Of a DNA stretch of 32,059 bases, positions 18,261 to 26,065 are shown in pieces (positions within the stretch are counted from its first letter, which is position 1; each line of letters opens with the position of its first letter). A program made the translations under genes and the position numbers. Origin of the DNA: an uncultured Bacteroidales bacterium. GTDB lineage: Bacteria; Bacteroidota; Bacteroidia; Bacteroidales; Muribaculaceae. The stretch is from the NCBI GenBank assembly GCA_947072905.1, contig CAMTKF010000032.1, positions 1 through 32,059 of the forward strand, in the 5' to 3' direction. Below the pieces are notes generated by a model, which saw nothing but the letters and a program-made list of their open reading frames with translations, made no database searches and was not told the DNA's origin.

Positions 18261-19265
18261 TCAAACTGCTTTTAGACGAATTATTGTCCAAGTGGAATCC
18301 TCCGTCTGGTTAACAATGGTGAGTCCGCTTATTTTATCAGTGAGATTATCATTACCCCTCCATAGCATAAAAGGCGGAATCGTTTGACGCTCAATGATTC
18401 TCGCTGCCGCATAAAATCCGGCTGCCGATGATGAGAAGTTATCACCGAATATATTCTTGTATTGCAGGCAAACGGGTTTAAAACTTAATTCTGCCAACAA
18501 TTCAAGATATGTATTATCATTGATTTCAACATCGTTGACACCCAGCAAAATCATCTTGTCTTCGTTCGCGTTGAGCTTGGATGCCACTTCATCTATATCA
18601 GCGCCGTGAAGAATACAGACCGATGCAACTTCACAAATTGCGTTGGAGGAGTCAGACGTTATAACAGCCGACATGGAGGTTTCAGTCAACACGCGATACT
18701 CAGGGTGAATACGTTCAAACATTAGTGCCGAAAATGGTGTATTCTCATCGTGTGAGCCAATCAGGGCATTTCTGATTGCACCTAATTTCAATTGAACGAA
18801 ACCATCAAGCAAAGCCGACTCAAAAGATATCCCTTCATGCGAATACGTATTGTTGTATCCATGACATTTCAGCACTATACCAATCAGTGAACCGATTGTG
18901 TTGTGAGTGGATTGCATGAACAGTGATGGCTTCAGGCAATTCTCACCATAAGTTGCCATGTCAATAAGGAACTTTTCCGAATTCTCCATACACCCCATAC
19001 CGGTACCGGTGATTATGGCATTGGGATCGTGAATACCGGCCTCGTTCAGAGCTGTCAATGACGTGCAGACCGTACGTTTGAGTATTCTACTCATTCGTCT
19101 GGCCTCGGAAGGAACTATAAATTCTTTGCTATTGGGTTCTTGTGCACGGACGTATGCAGATTCAAACGGGCATGGTTCAGCCATCCACTCATCAGAGAGC
19201 GGCTTCTGGCATGACACCAGTGCCATTGACCTGACATAGCATTTTTTATCCGATGGTTCCTTCAT
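18261..19265 (-). CDS. Cys-less ketosynthase partner (chain-length-factor-like, ApeC type)
   Basis: Thiolase-fold protein of 334 residues in the beta-ketoacyl synthase family that lacks the active-site cysteine. The nucleophile region reads YSHEGISFESALLDG (141-155) where active enzymes have TACSSSAN, and the two catalytic histidine motifs are not recognisable. The preceding segment QSTHNTIGSLIGIVL is typical of these short partners. It overlaps the intact ketosynthase gene by 20 bases (19246-19265), which fits an obligate KS/CLF heterodimer of the ApeO:ApeC kind that sets polyene length. The C-terminal half is shorter and more divergent than in FabF. Confidence 0.87.
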   Translation of the reverse strand: MKEPSDKKCYVRSMALVSCQKPLSDEWMAEPCPFESAYVRAQEPNSKEFIVPSEARRMSRILKRTVCTSLTALNEAGIHDPNAIITGTGMGCMENSEKFLIDMATYGENCLKPSLFMQSTHNTIGSLIGIVLKCHGYNNTYSHEGISFESALLDGFVQLKLGAIRNALIGSHDENTPFSALMFERIHPEYRVLTETSMSAVITSDSSNAICEVASVCILHGADIDEVASKLNANEDKMILLGVNDVEINDNTYLELLAELSFKPVCLQYKNIFGDNFSSSAAGFYAAARIIERQTIPPFMLWRGNDNLTDKISGLTIVNQTEDSTWTIIRLKAV

Positions 19266-20463
19266 GTTCTGAAAATATTAAGGATGAGTCGTTTCCGCCA
19301 AAGCCAAAAGAGTTATTCATGACATTTTTGGTTGAGCAATCTCTTTTCGTTTCAGTCAATGGAGCTATATCGTCTTTTAGAGACATGCTTACTCCTATAC
19401 TTTTGGGTCTTACACCATTAGCGATAGAAAGAAGGCAAATCACCGTCTCTATTGAACCGGAAGCACTTGTAGTATGCCCCGTGAATGGCTTGGTGGAAGA
19501 AAAGTCGGGCAACTCAGCACCCCATACACGTTCCATTGCGGCAAGTTCGCAGATATCGTTGTTGGGAGTCCCGGTGCCATGAGTATTCACATAGTCAATT
19601 TCATCCGGACTCAGGTGCGCCATATCCAAGGCTTTACGCATTGCAAGATAGGCTCCGTCACCATTTTCGGATGTAGCAGTCTGATGGAATGCGTCGCATG
19701 AATTGCCGTAGCCGATTAATTCGGCCAAAACCCTCGCTCCGCGACTCTTTACAGAATCGGCACTTTCCAATACAATGTAGGCCGCTCCCTCGCCCAAATT
19801 TATACCGGCTCTATCCCGGTCAAAGGGGCGACAAGTCGCCTTATCGAGTATCATGAGTGAGTTAAACCCATTAAGATGGAACTTGGACAAGGCTTCTGAA
19901 CCACCGACAACGGCGATATCAACAATACCGGCCTTGATTAAGTTGGCACCTAAGATAATGGCATTTGCGGCTGATGAACATGCAGTGGAAGGTGTGGTCA
20001 CGATCTGAAATTTGCCGAGACTGTCGGCTATCAGATTTGAAGAGTATCCGCAATCGTTATATTTAAGTTCTATACAATCCGGAGTATCAGCTTTAGCATC
20101 AAACACCGACTTGAAGTGGCGTTCAGTTTTATCCATACCTCCCACAGTAGTTCCGCTTATAAAAGCGGCCTTACGGTAGTCTGACTCTTTTAACTGCGCA
20201 TCTTCGACAGCTTCTTTAGCTGCAAAGATGCCAAGCAGCACAGTCCTTAATTCACTTACAGGATATGAGACGCCAAGAGCATGAGACATATCGGCATTGC
20301 TCATTTTAACTTCTCCCACAGGCAGGTAAGAATGCTCTGACTCCAAATAAGCAATGGGCATGACTCCACTTTCTTCGTTCATAATAGAACGAAGAGTGGC
20401 TTCTGTTCCAACTCCTATGGCCGAAATAATGCCGGCACCTGTCACATACACCTTTTGCCTCAT
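19246..20463 (-). CDS. Beta-ketoacyl-ACP synthase (ApeO-like, condensing partner)
   Basis: Elongating ketosynthase of 405 residues, FabF-like. The full triad is present: Cys162 in STACSSAAN, His295 in NTHGTGTP and His330 in KPFTGHTTSASG. A C-terminal NSFGFGGNDSSLIF motif completes the fold. It should condense malonyl-ACP onto the growing aryl polyene chain. It is encoded one base after the ACP gene and overlaps the Cys-less partner by 20 bases, suggesting co-assembly of the heterodimer during translation. Which of the three intact ketosynthases does the first condensation on the aryl starter cannot be told from sequence. Confidence 0.93.
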   Translation of the reverse strand: MRQKVYVTGAGIISAIGVGTEATLRSIMNEESGVMPIAYLESEHSYLPVGEVKMSNADMSHALGVSYPVSELRTVLLGIFAAKEAVEDAQLKESDYRKAAFISGTTVGGMDKTERHFKSVFDAKADTPDCIELKYNDCGYSSNLIADSLGKFQIVTTPSTACSSAANAIILGANLIKAGIVDIAVVGGSEALSKFHLNGFNSLMILDKATCRPFDRDRAGINLGEGAAYIVLESADSVKSRGARVLAELIGYGNSCDAFHQTATSENGDGAYLAMRKALDMAHLSPDEIDYVNTHGTGTPNNDICELAAMERVWGAELPDFSSTKPFTGHTTSASGSIETVICLLSIANGVRPKSIGVSMSLKDDIAPLTETKRDCSTKNVMNNSFGFGGNDSSLIFSEHEGTIG

Positions 20464-20464
20464 A

Positions 20465-20722
20465 CTATTTCTTCCGGTTTTTGGAAACGTAATCGGCTAT
20501 TGATGATACAGACTTGAAGATAGCTTTGCCCTCGGCCGGATTGGTTAACTTTATGCCGTATTCACGCTCAAGCAGAACGATGAGTTCCAAAGCATCAATA
20601 GAGTCAAGGCCAAGGCCCTCACCAAACAGAGGTGCATCAGTATCAATGTCGCTCACAGTCATGTCCTCAAGGTTCAAAACCTCGATGATTTGTTTTTTCA
20701 GTTGGTCAATAAGGTTGTCCAT
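20465..20722 (-). CDS. Acyl carrier protein (first of two)
   Basis: ACP of 85 residues with the phosphopantetheine site at Ser41 in GLDSIDALEL. It carries the growing chain as a thioester. The helix II sequence DALELIVLLEREYGIKL is acidic as expected for docking to ketosynthases. It lies immediately upstream of the intact KS and 16 bases after the half-ketosynthase gene. The second ACP of the cluster (24166-24411) has a different surface, so the two may divide starter loading and elongation as proposed for ApeE and ApeF. No phosphopantetheinyl transferase is encoded in the window. Confidence 0.94.
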   Translation of the reverse strand: MDNLIDQLKKQIIEVLNLEDMTVSDIDTDAPLFGEGLGLDSIDALELIVLLEREYGIKLTNPAEGKAIFKSVSSIADYVSKNRKK

Positions 20723-20738
20723 ATTGTTTTCTTGTTAT

Positions 20739-21269
20739 TTAATTTTTCATCAGTTTAAAAGAGGCAAGATAGTCATTCTCAGTCTTATAGTCCACCCATC
20801 CATACAGAATCATCGAAGGCGATGAAGTAAGGACAGTGTTGCGGACAATGGATTCCATATAACTTTCGTCGTATTCATCCGTAACATAAAACGACGTCTC
20901 ACCAAATATCTTGTGTCGTATTGCTATTTCTCCGGTGACAATGTTTGCCAATGTATATACAAACAATGCCGGACTGGGAAAGTAGTTTTCCGGATCTATG
21001 ATGGTATTCTCATAATTTCGGTCTGTTATCAGGGAGCTGCTCTCATTGAAAAGCACTATGGCGCAATCTTCCTTTTCTTCAATAGAGAAATCACGTAGCA
21101 GCAATTCCGCAGCTATAAAACCAAGTTTGCAGAGAGAATCCATCTTGAAAAATTTGGGATAATTCCCAACATATTCCCGATACAGCTCCGTGATACCCTT
21201 GCTTGAAATCAAAGTTCCATTTAAAAATACGGATTCAGGCGATATTTTTATTTCAGATATTATATTCAT
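20739..21269 (-). CDS. Stand-alone half ketosynthase (N-terminal thiolase-fold fragment)
   Basis: A 176-residue protein resembling only the N-terminal half of a beta-ketoacyl synthase. The segment PSPALFVYTLANIVTGEIAIRH followed by KIFGETSFYV matches the strand-helix region just before the nucleophile of KS proteins, but the chain ends without the Cys or either His motif. It is not a frameshifted remnant: start (ATGA overlap at 21266-21269) and stop are clean, and no remaining KS half follows in another frame before the ACP gene. It may be a scaffolding or gating partner of one of the ketosynthases. No enzyme activity can be assigned. Confidence 0.8.
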   Translation of the reverse strand: MNIISEIKISPESVFLNGTLISSKGITELYREYVGNYPKFFKMDSLCKLGFIAAELLLRDFSIEEKEDCAIVLFNESSSLITDRNYENTIIDPENYFPSPALFVYTLANIVTGEIAIRHKIFGETSFYVTDEYDESYMESIVRNTVLTSSPSMILYGWVDYKTENDYLASFKLMKN

Positions 21270-22402
21270 TCAATACCTCCTTTCCTGTAAGCTATACCGG
21301 CATTAGAACCTCCAAAACCCGATAGGATTTTAATAAAGGCTTTCTTTACGGTTTCTTTCTTTTGGTTAGAGAGTTTAAGAGTATAGGTGGTCCCCTGCAC
21401 CTCATATCCACGAGTCGGCAGAACCACTGAATTGTCAACGGCTTTCATCGACAATATTGTTTCAATGATTCCGGCGGCTCCAAGAGTATGTCCGTAGAAA
21501 CCTTTTAATCCATTTACGGGTGTTTCATCGAGTTCTGCCCTATGAATCGCAATCGACTCCATTTCATCATTGTATGCGGTGGCGGTTCCATGCGCGTTAA
21601 TAAAAGCAAGTTCTGATCTGTCAACTGATTTAAGAAGGTCAATTAAGACTCGATAAGAACCTTCGCCAGTCCTTGACGGCCCGGATATATGATTGGCATC
21701 ATTATGTATGGAACTTCCTGCATACTGCCACGCTTCGGATATGGGATTCTCGGTACGTTCAAGAATTATGGTGCCGGCCGCTTCGCCAAGGTTAAGCCCC
21801 GAACGGTTCTTGTCGTATGGCTTGCATGCGTCTGCACTCAAAGCCTTGAATGATTGGAACCCGGAAACGATAAATTTGGAAAGAACGTCGCAGCCTATGA
21901 CAATGGCATATCTGTATCTGCCGCTCAATAATTCTCTCACGGCTGCTATCTGAGCGCATACGCCGGAAATGCAGGCATTTGAAACAACAACAGGTTTATT
22001 GGGGTTGGCAAAATATCGAGATATTCTATTTGCTGAATAAGCGAGATAACTGCGCTTATCCATTCTGTCTTCCGAAAGATACTCCACGTTTCCTTTTGTG
22101 GTAGAGATTACAAAAATCACATCCGGATTGGCCGGATTGATTCCTGTATTTTCTAAAGCTTGTAAGGCTGAATAAACACAGAGTTGCTCAAGAAAAGATA
22201 AATCCGCGGAATCAGTGATGCTTTCAGCAAGTATTTTTGATAATCTTTCGCGGTCAAATAAAGAGCCACAAAATGCTTTCGGCAAACCAAAAACATTTTG
22301 GTGAACAGCAAGCTTGGACTCACCGGCAAGAATGGAGTTGAAGTTCTCGTCAGTAGTAAGCCCAAGAGGGGAAAGGATATTGTCGGCTATCTTAACAATC
22401 AT
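21266..22402 (-). CDS. Beta-ketoacyl synthase (short, ApeR-like)
   Basis: Ketosynthase of 378 residues. I start at ATG 22402 (MIVKIADNILSPLG), which overlaps the thioesterase stop as ATGA; a longer frame would intrude into that gene. The triad is intact: Cys144 in SNACISGV, His271 in NAHGTATAYND and His305 in KGFYGHTLGAAG. The N-terminus is shorter than FabF and lacks the usual VVxTGxG opening, as in the divergent KS of aryl polyene clusters. Together with the half ketosynthase whose start overlaps its stop, it may form a second condensing unit, for example for the first extension of the aryl starter. Confidence 0.9.
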   Translation of the reverse strand: MIVKIADNILSPLGLTTDENFNSILAGESKLAVHQNVFGLPKAFCGSLFDRERLSKILAESITDSADLSFLEQLCVYSALQALENTGINPANPDVIFVISTTKGNVEYLSEDRMDKRSYLAYSANRISRYFANPNKPVVVSNACISGVCAQIAAVRELLSGRYRYAIVIGCDVLSKFIVSGFQSFKALSADACKPYDKNRSGLNLGEAAGTIILERTENPISEAWQYAGSSIHNDANHISGPSRTGEGSYRVLIDLLKSVDRSELAFINAHGTATAYNDEMESIAIHRAELDETPVNGLKGFYGHTLGAAGIIETILSMKAVDNSVVLPTRGYEVQGTTYTLKLSNQKKETVKKAFIKILSGFGGSNAGIAYRKGGIE

Positions 22403-22824
22403 AATACCTCCCATTGTTTTTTCCAATTCTGATAGAACTCCGGGTTCTCCCATACCAGCTGATAATTCTTATCCATAAAGACTTGTACAGATTTACCCTC
22501 GGCATACACCGTTCCGTCTTTCTCGTCAATGATTTTGTATTCAAAAACTATCTTGGCCGATTCAGTAGGAATGTATGTTATGACTATCACCGGACTCATT
22601 TCATAGACAAGCGGTTTCTTGTACTTAAACGACAGCTCAACCAACGGGGCGTAATAACCATTGGAGCATATAGTCATATATCCGAGTCCATATTCCTTGC
22701 CGAACTCTTCACGCGCATCCTCGAAATAAAGCGGGTATGAGCCATGCCATACGACATTCATCGAGTCAACTTCGCTGAATCGTATCTCCAACTTCTTTTT
22801 TGCTGTCAGTTTTTTCATGCTCAT
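22399..22824 (-). CDS. Hot-dog thioesterase, 4-hydroxybenzoyl-CoA thioesterase type
   Basis: Acyl-CoA/ACP thioesterase of 141 residues. The 4HBT motif reads RFSEVDSMNVVWHGSYPLYF; Asp20 is the expected catalytic residue and WHGSY matches the usual YHANY. It could release finished chains or clear stalled thioesters, the role proposed for ApeK-type proteins. It overlaps the neighbours on both sides by four bases (22821-22824 and 22399-22402). An in-frame ATG at 22818 is an alternative start that removes two residues only. Confidence 0.92.
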   Translation of the reverse strand: MSMKKLTAKKKLEIRFSEVDSMNVVWHGSYPLYFEDAREEFGKEYGLGYMTICSNGYYAPLVELSFKYKKPLVYEMSPVIVITYIPTESAKIVFEYKIIDEKDGTVYAEGKSVQVFMDKNYQLVWENPEFYQNWKKQWEVL

Positions 22825-23261
22825 TCCTTTTTAGATTCAAGTTCGCTCAGCGCAATCTTCATTTCCGCCTCCGCAATTATTTCATCTCCAATACATACCG
22901 TAGCTTTTACCAATGTCATTCCGAAAATTTCTTCGATGGTGAGAATTGTAGTTTGAACAGTTTCTCCGACTCTTGGACAACGATATATTTTCAGTCCTTT
23001 GACAGCACCTATAAAGCCTAACTGAATTCCCTTTTTCAGAATGTACTTGTTTATATACCCTATTCTTGCGGCACAAGTCTGGGCGATGTTCTCAATCACA
23101 CCTGCCGGTGTGAAAAATCCATCCTCAGAGAAAATATTGTCTGAGACCACCGGGGTTTCGGTAACAGTCTTTTCCATGTCAAAATGGATAAGCTTACCCA
23201 CCATGACAAATGGCTCCTGCTGGGGGAGCAGATCGTGTATGTTGATTTCAGTCAATTCCAT
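22821..23261 (-). CDS. FabZ/ApeI-like hot-dog dehydratase with Glu but no catalytic His
   Basis: Hot-dog protein of 146 residues. I start at ATG 23261, one base after the stop of the acyltransferase gene; the longer frame only reads back through that gene. The opening LLPQQEPFVMVGKL is the FabZ-like substrate-lid region. The central helix keeps the acidic residue (Glu57 in VIENIAQT), but the HFPxxPxxPG motif is lost: the equivalent stretch is NIFSEDGFFTPAG, with no His. This is the mirror image of the dehydratase at 16468-16839. A heterodimer of the two would have one complete active site. It could alternatively use a different base; sequence alone cannot tell. Confidence 0.87.
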   Translation of the reverse strand: MELTEINIHDLLPQQEPFVMVGKLIHFDMEKTVTETPVVSDNIFSEDGFFTPAGVIENIAQTCAARIGYINKYILKKGIQLGFIGAVKGLKIYRCPRVGETVQTTILTIEEIFGMTLVKATVCIGDEIIAEAEMKIALSELESKKE

Positions 23262-23262
23262 A

Positions 23263-24153
23263 TCAAGACCAAAAGTCAAAATAATTATACCACTGTTTGG
23301 GATATTCCCTGACAATACATTCAAGATTCCTCACATAGTCCCTGGCCATTGCAAGCGCACGAGCCTTGGTATTTGATTCGGTTGGCTTCACGATTTTTCT
23401 GATAACAATATGGTAGGACTTGGCAGATGATTTCATTACGGCGACAAAGAGCATGGGAACATCTCTTACAGCGGCCATTATGAACGGCCCTTGTGGGAAA
23501 TGAGCTTCTTTACCAAGAAAGTCAATGGCAAAGCATTTTTCTGAACCGAAAAGTCTATCGGCCGGCATACTCAATATTTCACCGTCAGAGAGTGCTGAAT
23601 TAAGCAAAAAAACGTGAGACATGTCGGGTTGCATTGCTATCATTCTGATGTTTTTGTCGCCAAACATTTTCTCTCTGTTTTTCATCACCGATTCCTTCTC
23701 ACCACCGAAGACAAGAGCATTTAATCGCTTGTCTTTTGCGACTAAGGAATAACCTGCAATCTCATAGTTCCCGATGTGAGAACTTAGCTGAACAAAGCCG
23801 TCAGAGGCTTTTGATAATTCCTCAAAAGCCTCATATCCATCAATAGTAATCTTGTATCTCTTGCCGGCGTACATGGCAAACTTATCAATTACAACCTGTG
23901 CGAAAGCGCAGTGATTGAGATATGTAAGCCAGCATGATTTACTGCGGCTATGGCCATGTCGTTCCCGGAAATATTTGTAGATTGCTTTTCTTTCCTTCTT
24001 CTGAACTATCATTGTTGGAGGCACGACAAAAACAGACGAAAAGGCATAAAGAATCCTTACATCAATGACTCTGAGCATTTTTATAAGCCAGCGATGCATC
24101 CAATTATTTCCATAGGTCGTTCCGACCCAATTGTCATGCTTCAGTTCAGCCAC
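23263..24153 (-). CDS. LpxL/HtrB-like acyltransferase
   Basis: Membrane-associated acyltransferase of 296 residues in the lipid A late acyltransferase family. It keeps the HX4E motif (His126, Glu131 in SSHIGNYE) and the family ending PKQWYNYFDFW. A hydrophobic N-terminal stretch (about 29-50) should anchor it in the inner membrane. Aryl polyene clusters usually encode such an enzyme, which is thought to attach the polyene or a fatty acid to a lipid carrier. It is encoded 12 bases after the second ACP gene and one base before the dehydratase. It is distinct from the two PlsC-type domains in the fusion proteins, giving three acyltransferases in all. Confidence 0.92.
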   Translation of the reverse strand: MAELKHDNWVGTTYGNNWMHRWLIKMLRVIDVRILYAFSSVFVVPPTMIVQKKERKAIYKYFRERHGHSRSKSCWLTYLNHCAFAQVVIDKFAMYAGKRYKITIDGYEAFEELSKASDGFVQLSSHIGNYEIAGYSLVAKDKRLNALVFGGEKESVMKNREKMFGDKNIRMIAMQPDMSHVFLLNSALSDGEILSMPADRLFGSEKCFAIDFLGKEAHFPQGPFIMAAVRDVPMLFVAVMKSSAKSYHIVIRKIVKPTESNTKARALAMARDYVRNLECIVREYPKQWYNYFDFWS

Positions 24154-24165
24154 AGGATAAGACTG

Positions 24166-24411
24166 TTATTTGTTTACTTTTGATTGTATGTAGTCATAGA
24201 AGTCATTGAGAGTCACAACTCCGGCCATCTCTTCGGGCTTGATTTTAAATCCGAAGTTTTTCTCAACAATTACTACTATATCAACGAAGTCGAGGCTGTC
24301 GATTCCTACATCTTCTTTCAATCGAGCCTCGGGAGCAATTTTTTCCTCATCAACTTCCAGATCATCAATAAGGAAGTCGCGTACTTTATCTTCTATTTCT
24401 TTGCGTTCCAT
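24166..24411 (-). CDS. Acyl carrier protein (second of two)
   Basis: ACP of 81 residues with the attachment site Ser39 in GIDSLDFVDI. It is strongly acidic in helices I and II. It lies between the methyltransferase (30-base gap upstream) and the LpxL-like acyltransferase (12 bases downstream), so it may present the acyl group to one of them. Compared with the 85-residue ACP at 20465-20722 it has GIDSLD in place of GLDSID and a different third helix, supporting separate duties. Confidence 0.94.
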   Translation of the reverse strand: MERKEIEDKVRDFLIDDLEVDEEKIAPEARLKEDVGIDSLDFVDIVVIVEKNFGFKIKPEEMAGVVTLNDFYDYIQSKVNK

Positions 24412-24441
24412 TTTTTGTGATAACGTTGTTTTATTTTATTA

Positions 24442-25542
24442 CTATTTTATTAGTTTGCAGACCAATATGCTGTGTCCTTGACCCAGATTATCGTGGATGG
24501 TTTCTATTACTAATCCAGCCTCATTGACCAGGCGTACCATGTCTTCTGAATGGTACATCTTGCTATTCCCATTGGCAATAGCGGTGAAGTAAAGACTCGT
24601 AAGTGTTAAACATAAGGCTGCCGGTTCAAATTTTTGCCTGTCCCAAAGGGTTTCCATGATAAACAGACGTGATTCATCATTCATCACTTTGGCAGCCCTT
24701 TTGAGGATATTTACAATTTGTTCCTCGCTGAAGCAATCAAGAAATTGGCTCATCCATATCGCTTCAAATGTACGGTCGGACGGCATTTCAACCGATTCGT
24801 CAAGAAGGTTGACACCCAGACCGTCGATTCTTTCTTCCCCGCAGTTGCCCTTGATGTTTTCCTTCATCATAGCTATTTGCTGGGGTAAGTCAAGAATAGT
24901 TACATTCACATCCTTGTCGTAATCTACGCAACGAAGTGCCCAACGGCCGGTATTGCCGCCTACATCAAGAAGCGTTTTCGGTCTGTTTTTGAAAACAATT
25001 TCAAGGGCCTGGTCAAAAGAGTTGTCAGAATAGAAATGGTCAAAATCAAACCAACTCTTCTGTATATGTTTCGGAAGAGATGAAAGACCTTCATAAACCG
25101 TAGGCCAATCTCCCAGAGATTTCAACCCTTCAGGCTTACCTTCTTTCAAAGATTCCTCAAGATTGAACCAACCGAGATAATTGACATCGTGGTTGAAGTT
25201 TACATTGACTCTGGTTGCAGGGTCGTTGATCAAAAACCAACCGGTCTTTGATATCGTAAACTTATCTGTCTCAGGATTTACAAGTACCAAACCAATGGTA
25301 AGAGAGGCTTCCAAGAGACATTTAGACGCATACTCCGAAATTCCTGTTGCCTTGGCAACCTCTTGAATCGTCAACCCGTTATCTGAATCACGGAGTAAAT
25401 CCATTATCCCCCATTTCAGCATGATACGTGCAGTCTGGAAAATAACGGGACCAAAAGCAATAAACTCTGCAAGGCGCTGAGCCTCACGAGCATTAATATT
25501 GTCCTTGGTATATCTTCTTTGTAAATCGCGAGATAAGTTCAT
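24442..25542 (-). CDS. SAM-dependent methyltransferase with winged-helix dimerisation domain
   Basis: Class I methyltransferase of 366 residues, built like acetylserotonin O-methyltransferases. Residues about 20-110 are the winged-helix dimerisation domain (LTIQEVAKATGISEYASKCLL). The SAM-binding motif is LLDVGGNTG (191-199). The usual catalytic His of the O-methyltransferases (LHDW) is replaced: the motif reads FLDCFSEEQ, with Asp269 in its place. That fits C-methylation of an activated phenol ring, and aryl polyene heads are known to carry a ring methyl next to a hydroxyl in E. coli; for this organism it is inference. It follows the secreted 171-residue protein by 7 bases. Confidence 0.9.
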   Translation of the reverse strand: MNLSRDLQRRYTKDNINAREAQRLAEFIAFGPVIFQTARIMLKWGIMDLLRDSDNGLTIQEVAKATGISEYASKCLLEASLTIGLVLVNPETDKFTISKTGWFLINDPATRVNVNFNHDVNYLGWFNLEESLKEGKPEGLKSLGDWPTVYEGLSSLPKHIQKSWFDFDHFYSDNSFDQALEIVFKNRPKTLLDVGGNTGRWALRCVDYDKDVNVTILDLPQQIAMMKENIKGNCGEERIDGLGVNLLDESVEMPSDRTFEAIWMSQFLDCFSEEQIVNILKRAAKVMNDESRLFIMETLWDRQKFEPAALCLTLTSLYFTAIANGNSKMYHSEDMVRLVNEAGLVIETIHDNLGQGHSILVCKLIK

Positions 25543-25549
25543 TCTTGTT

Positions 25550-26065
25550 TTATTTGCAATTGAGTTGCTTAACTATGAGTTTACCAAGACTTTGTCCGAT
25601 AGACTTGAACTGATCACGGAAAGCAATCTTGTCATTGTTGTCAGCATCATCTGATTTGAAAGACAGAATCGCTACAGGGTCTTCCTGACCTTTTTTCTTA
25701 AGAAGAATCTCGCCCGTAATGTCGCCACCTTTTGAAATGGTAGCTACTTCCATTTCAAAGTAGTATTCAGAGTCTGTATTGGTGTCTTTGTCGGAAAGAC
25801 GAACTCCGTATTCACCGGTGCGGGAATTTACCTTCTGGATGAGATAGTTGAGAGATTCTCTTTCCCAATCGTTGTTTCTCACGGCTTTGTCAAGGAAATC
25901 GACAAGGGTTCCGGCCTTGCTGTAAACAGCATTGTCCCAATTTACAATAAACGGAACTGTCTTTCCTCCCTTGAGGTCTGCAAGAGAACCTGTCACGAGC
26001 TTGGTTCCTGCGAATGCAGGTATTGCCATAATGGCAATTAAAAGTGATAAAATCAGTTTTTTCAT
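25550..26065 (-). CDS. Small secreted protein of unknown function
   Basis: A 171-residue exported protein I do not recognise. It has a textbook signal peptide (MKKLILSLLIAIMAIPAFA, cut before GTK) and no lipobox. The mature part is predominantly polar and strand-like, with EYYFEMEVATISKGGDITGEILLKK resembling a beta-rich domain, and it ends in a Cys two residues from the C-terminus. It overlaps the ketosynthase stop by ATGA (26062-26065), so it belongs to the operon. A periplasmic role in handling the polyene lipid is suggested only by location. Confidence 0.8.
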   Translation of the reverse strand: MKKLILSLLIAIMAIPAFAGTKLVTGSLADLKGGKTVPFIVNWDNAVYSKAGTLVDFLDKAVRNNDWERESLNYLIQKVNSRTGEYGVRLSDKDTNTDSEYYFEMEVATISKGGDITGEILLKKKGQEDPVAILSFKSDDADNNDKIAFRDQFKSIGQSLGKLIVKQLNCK

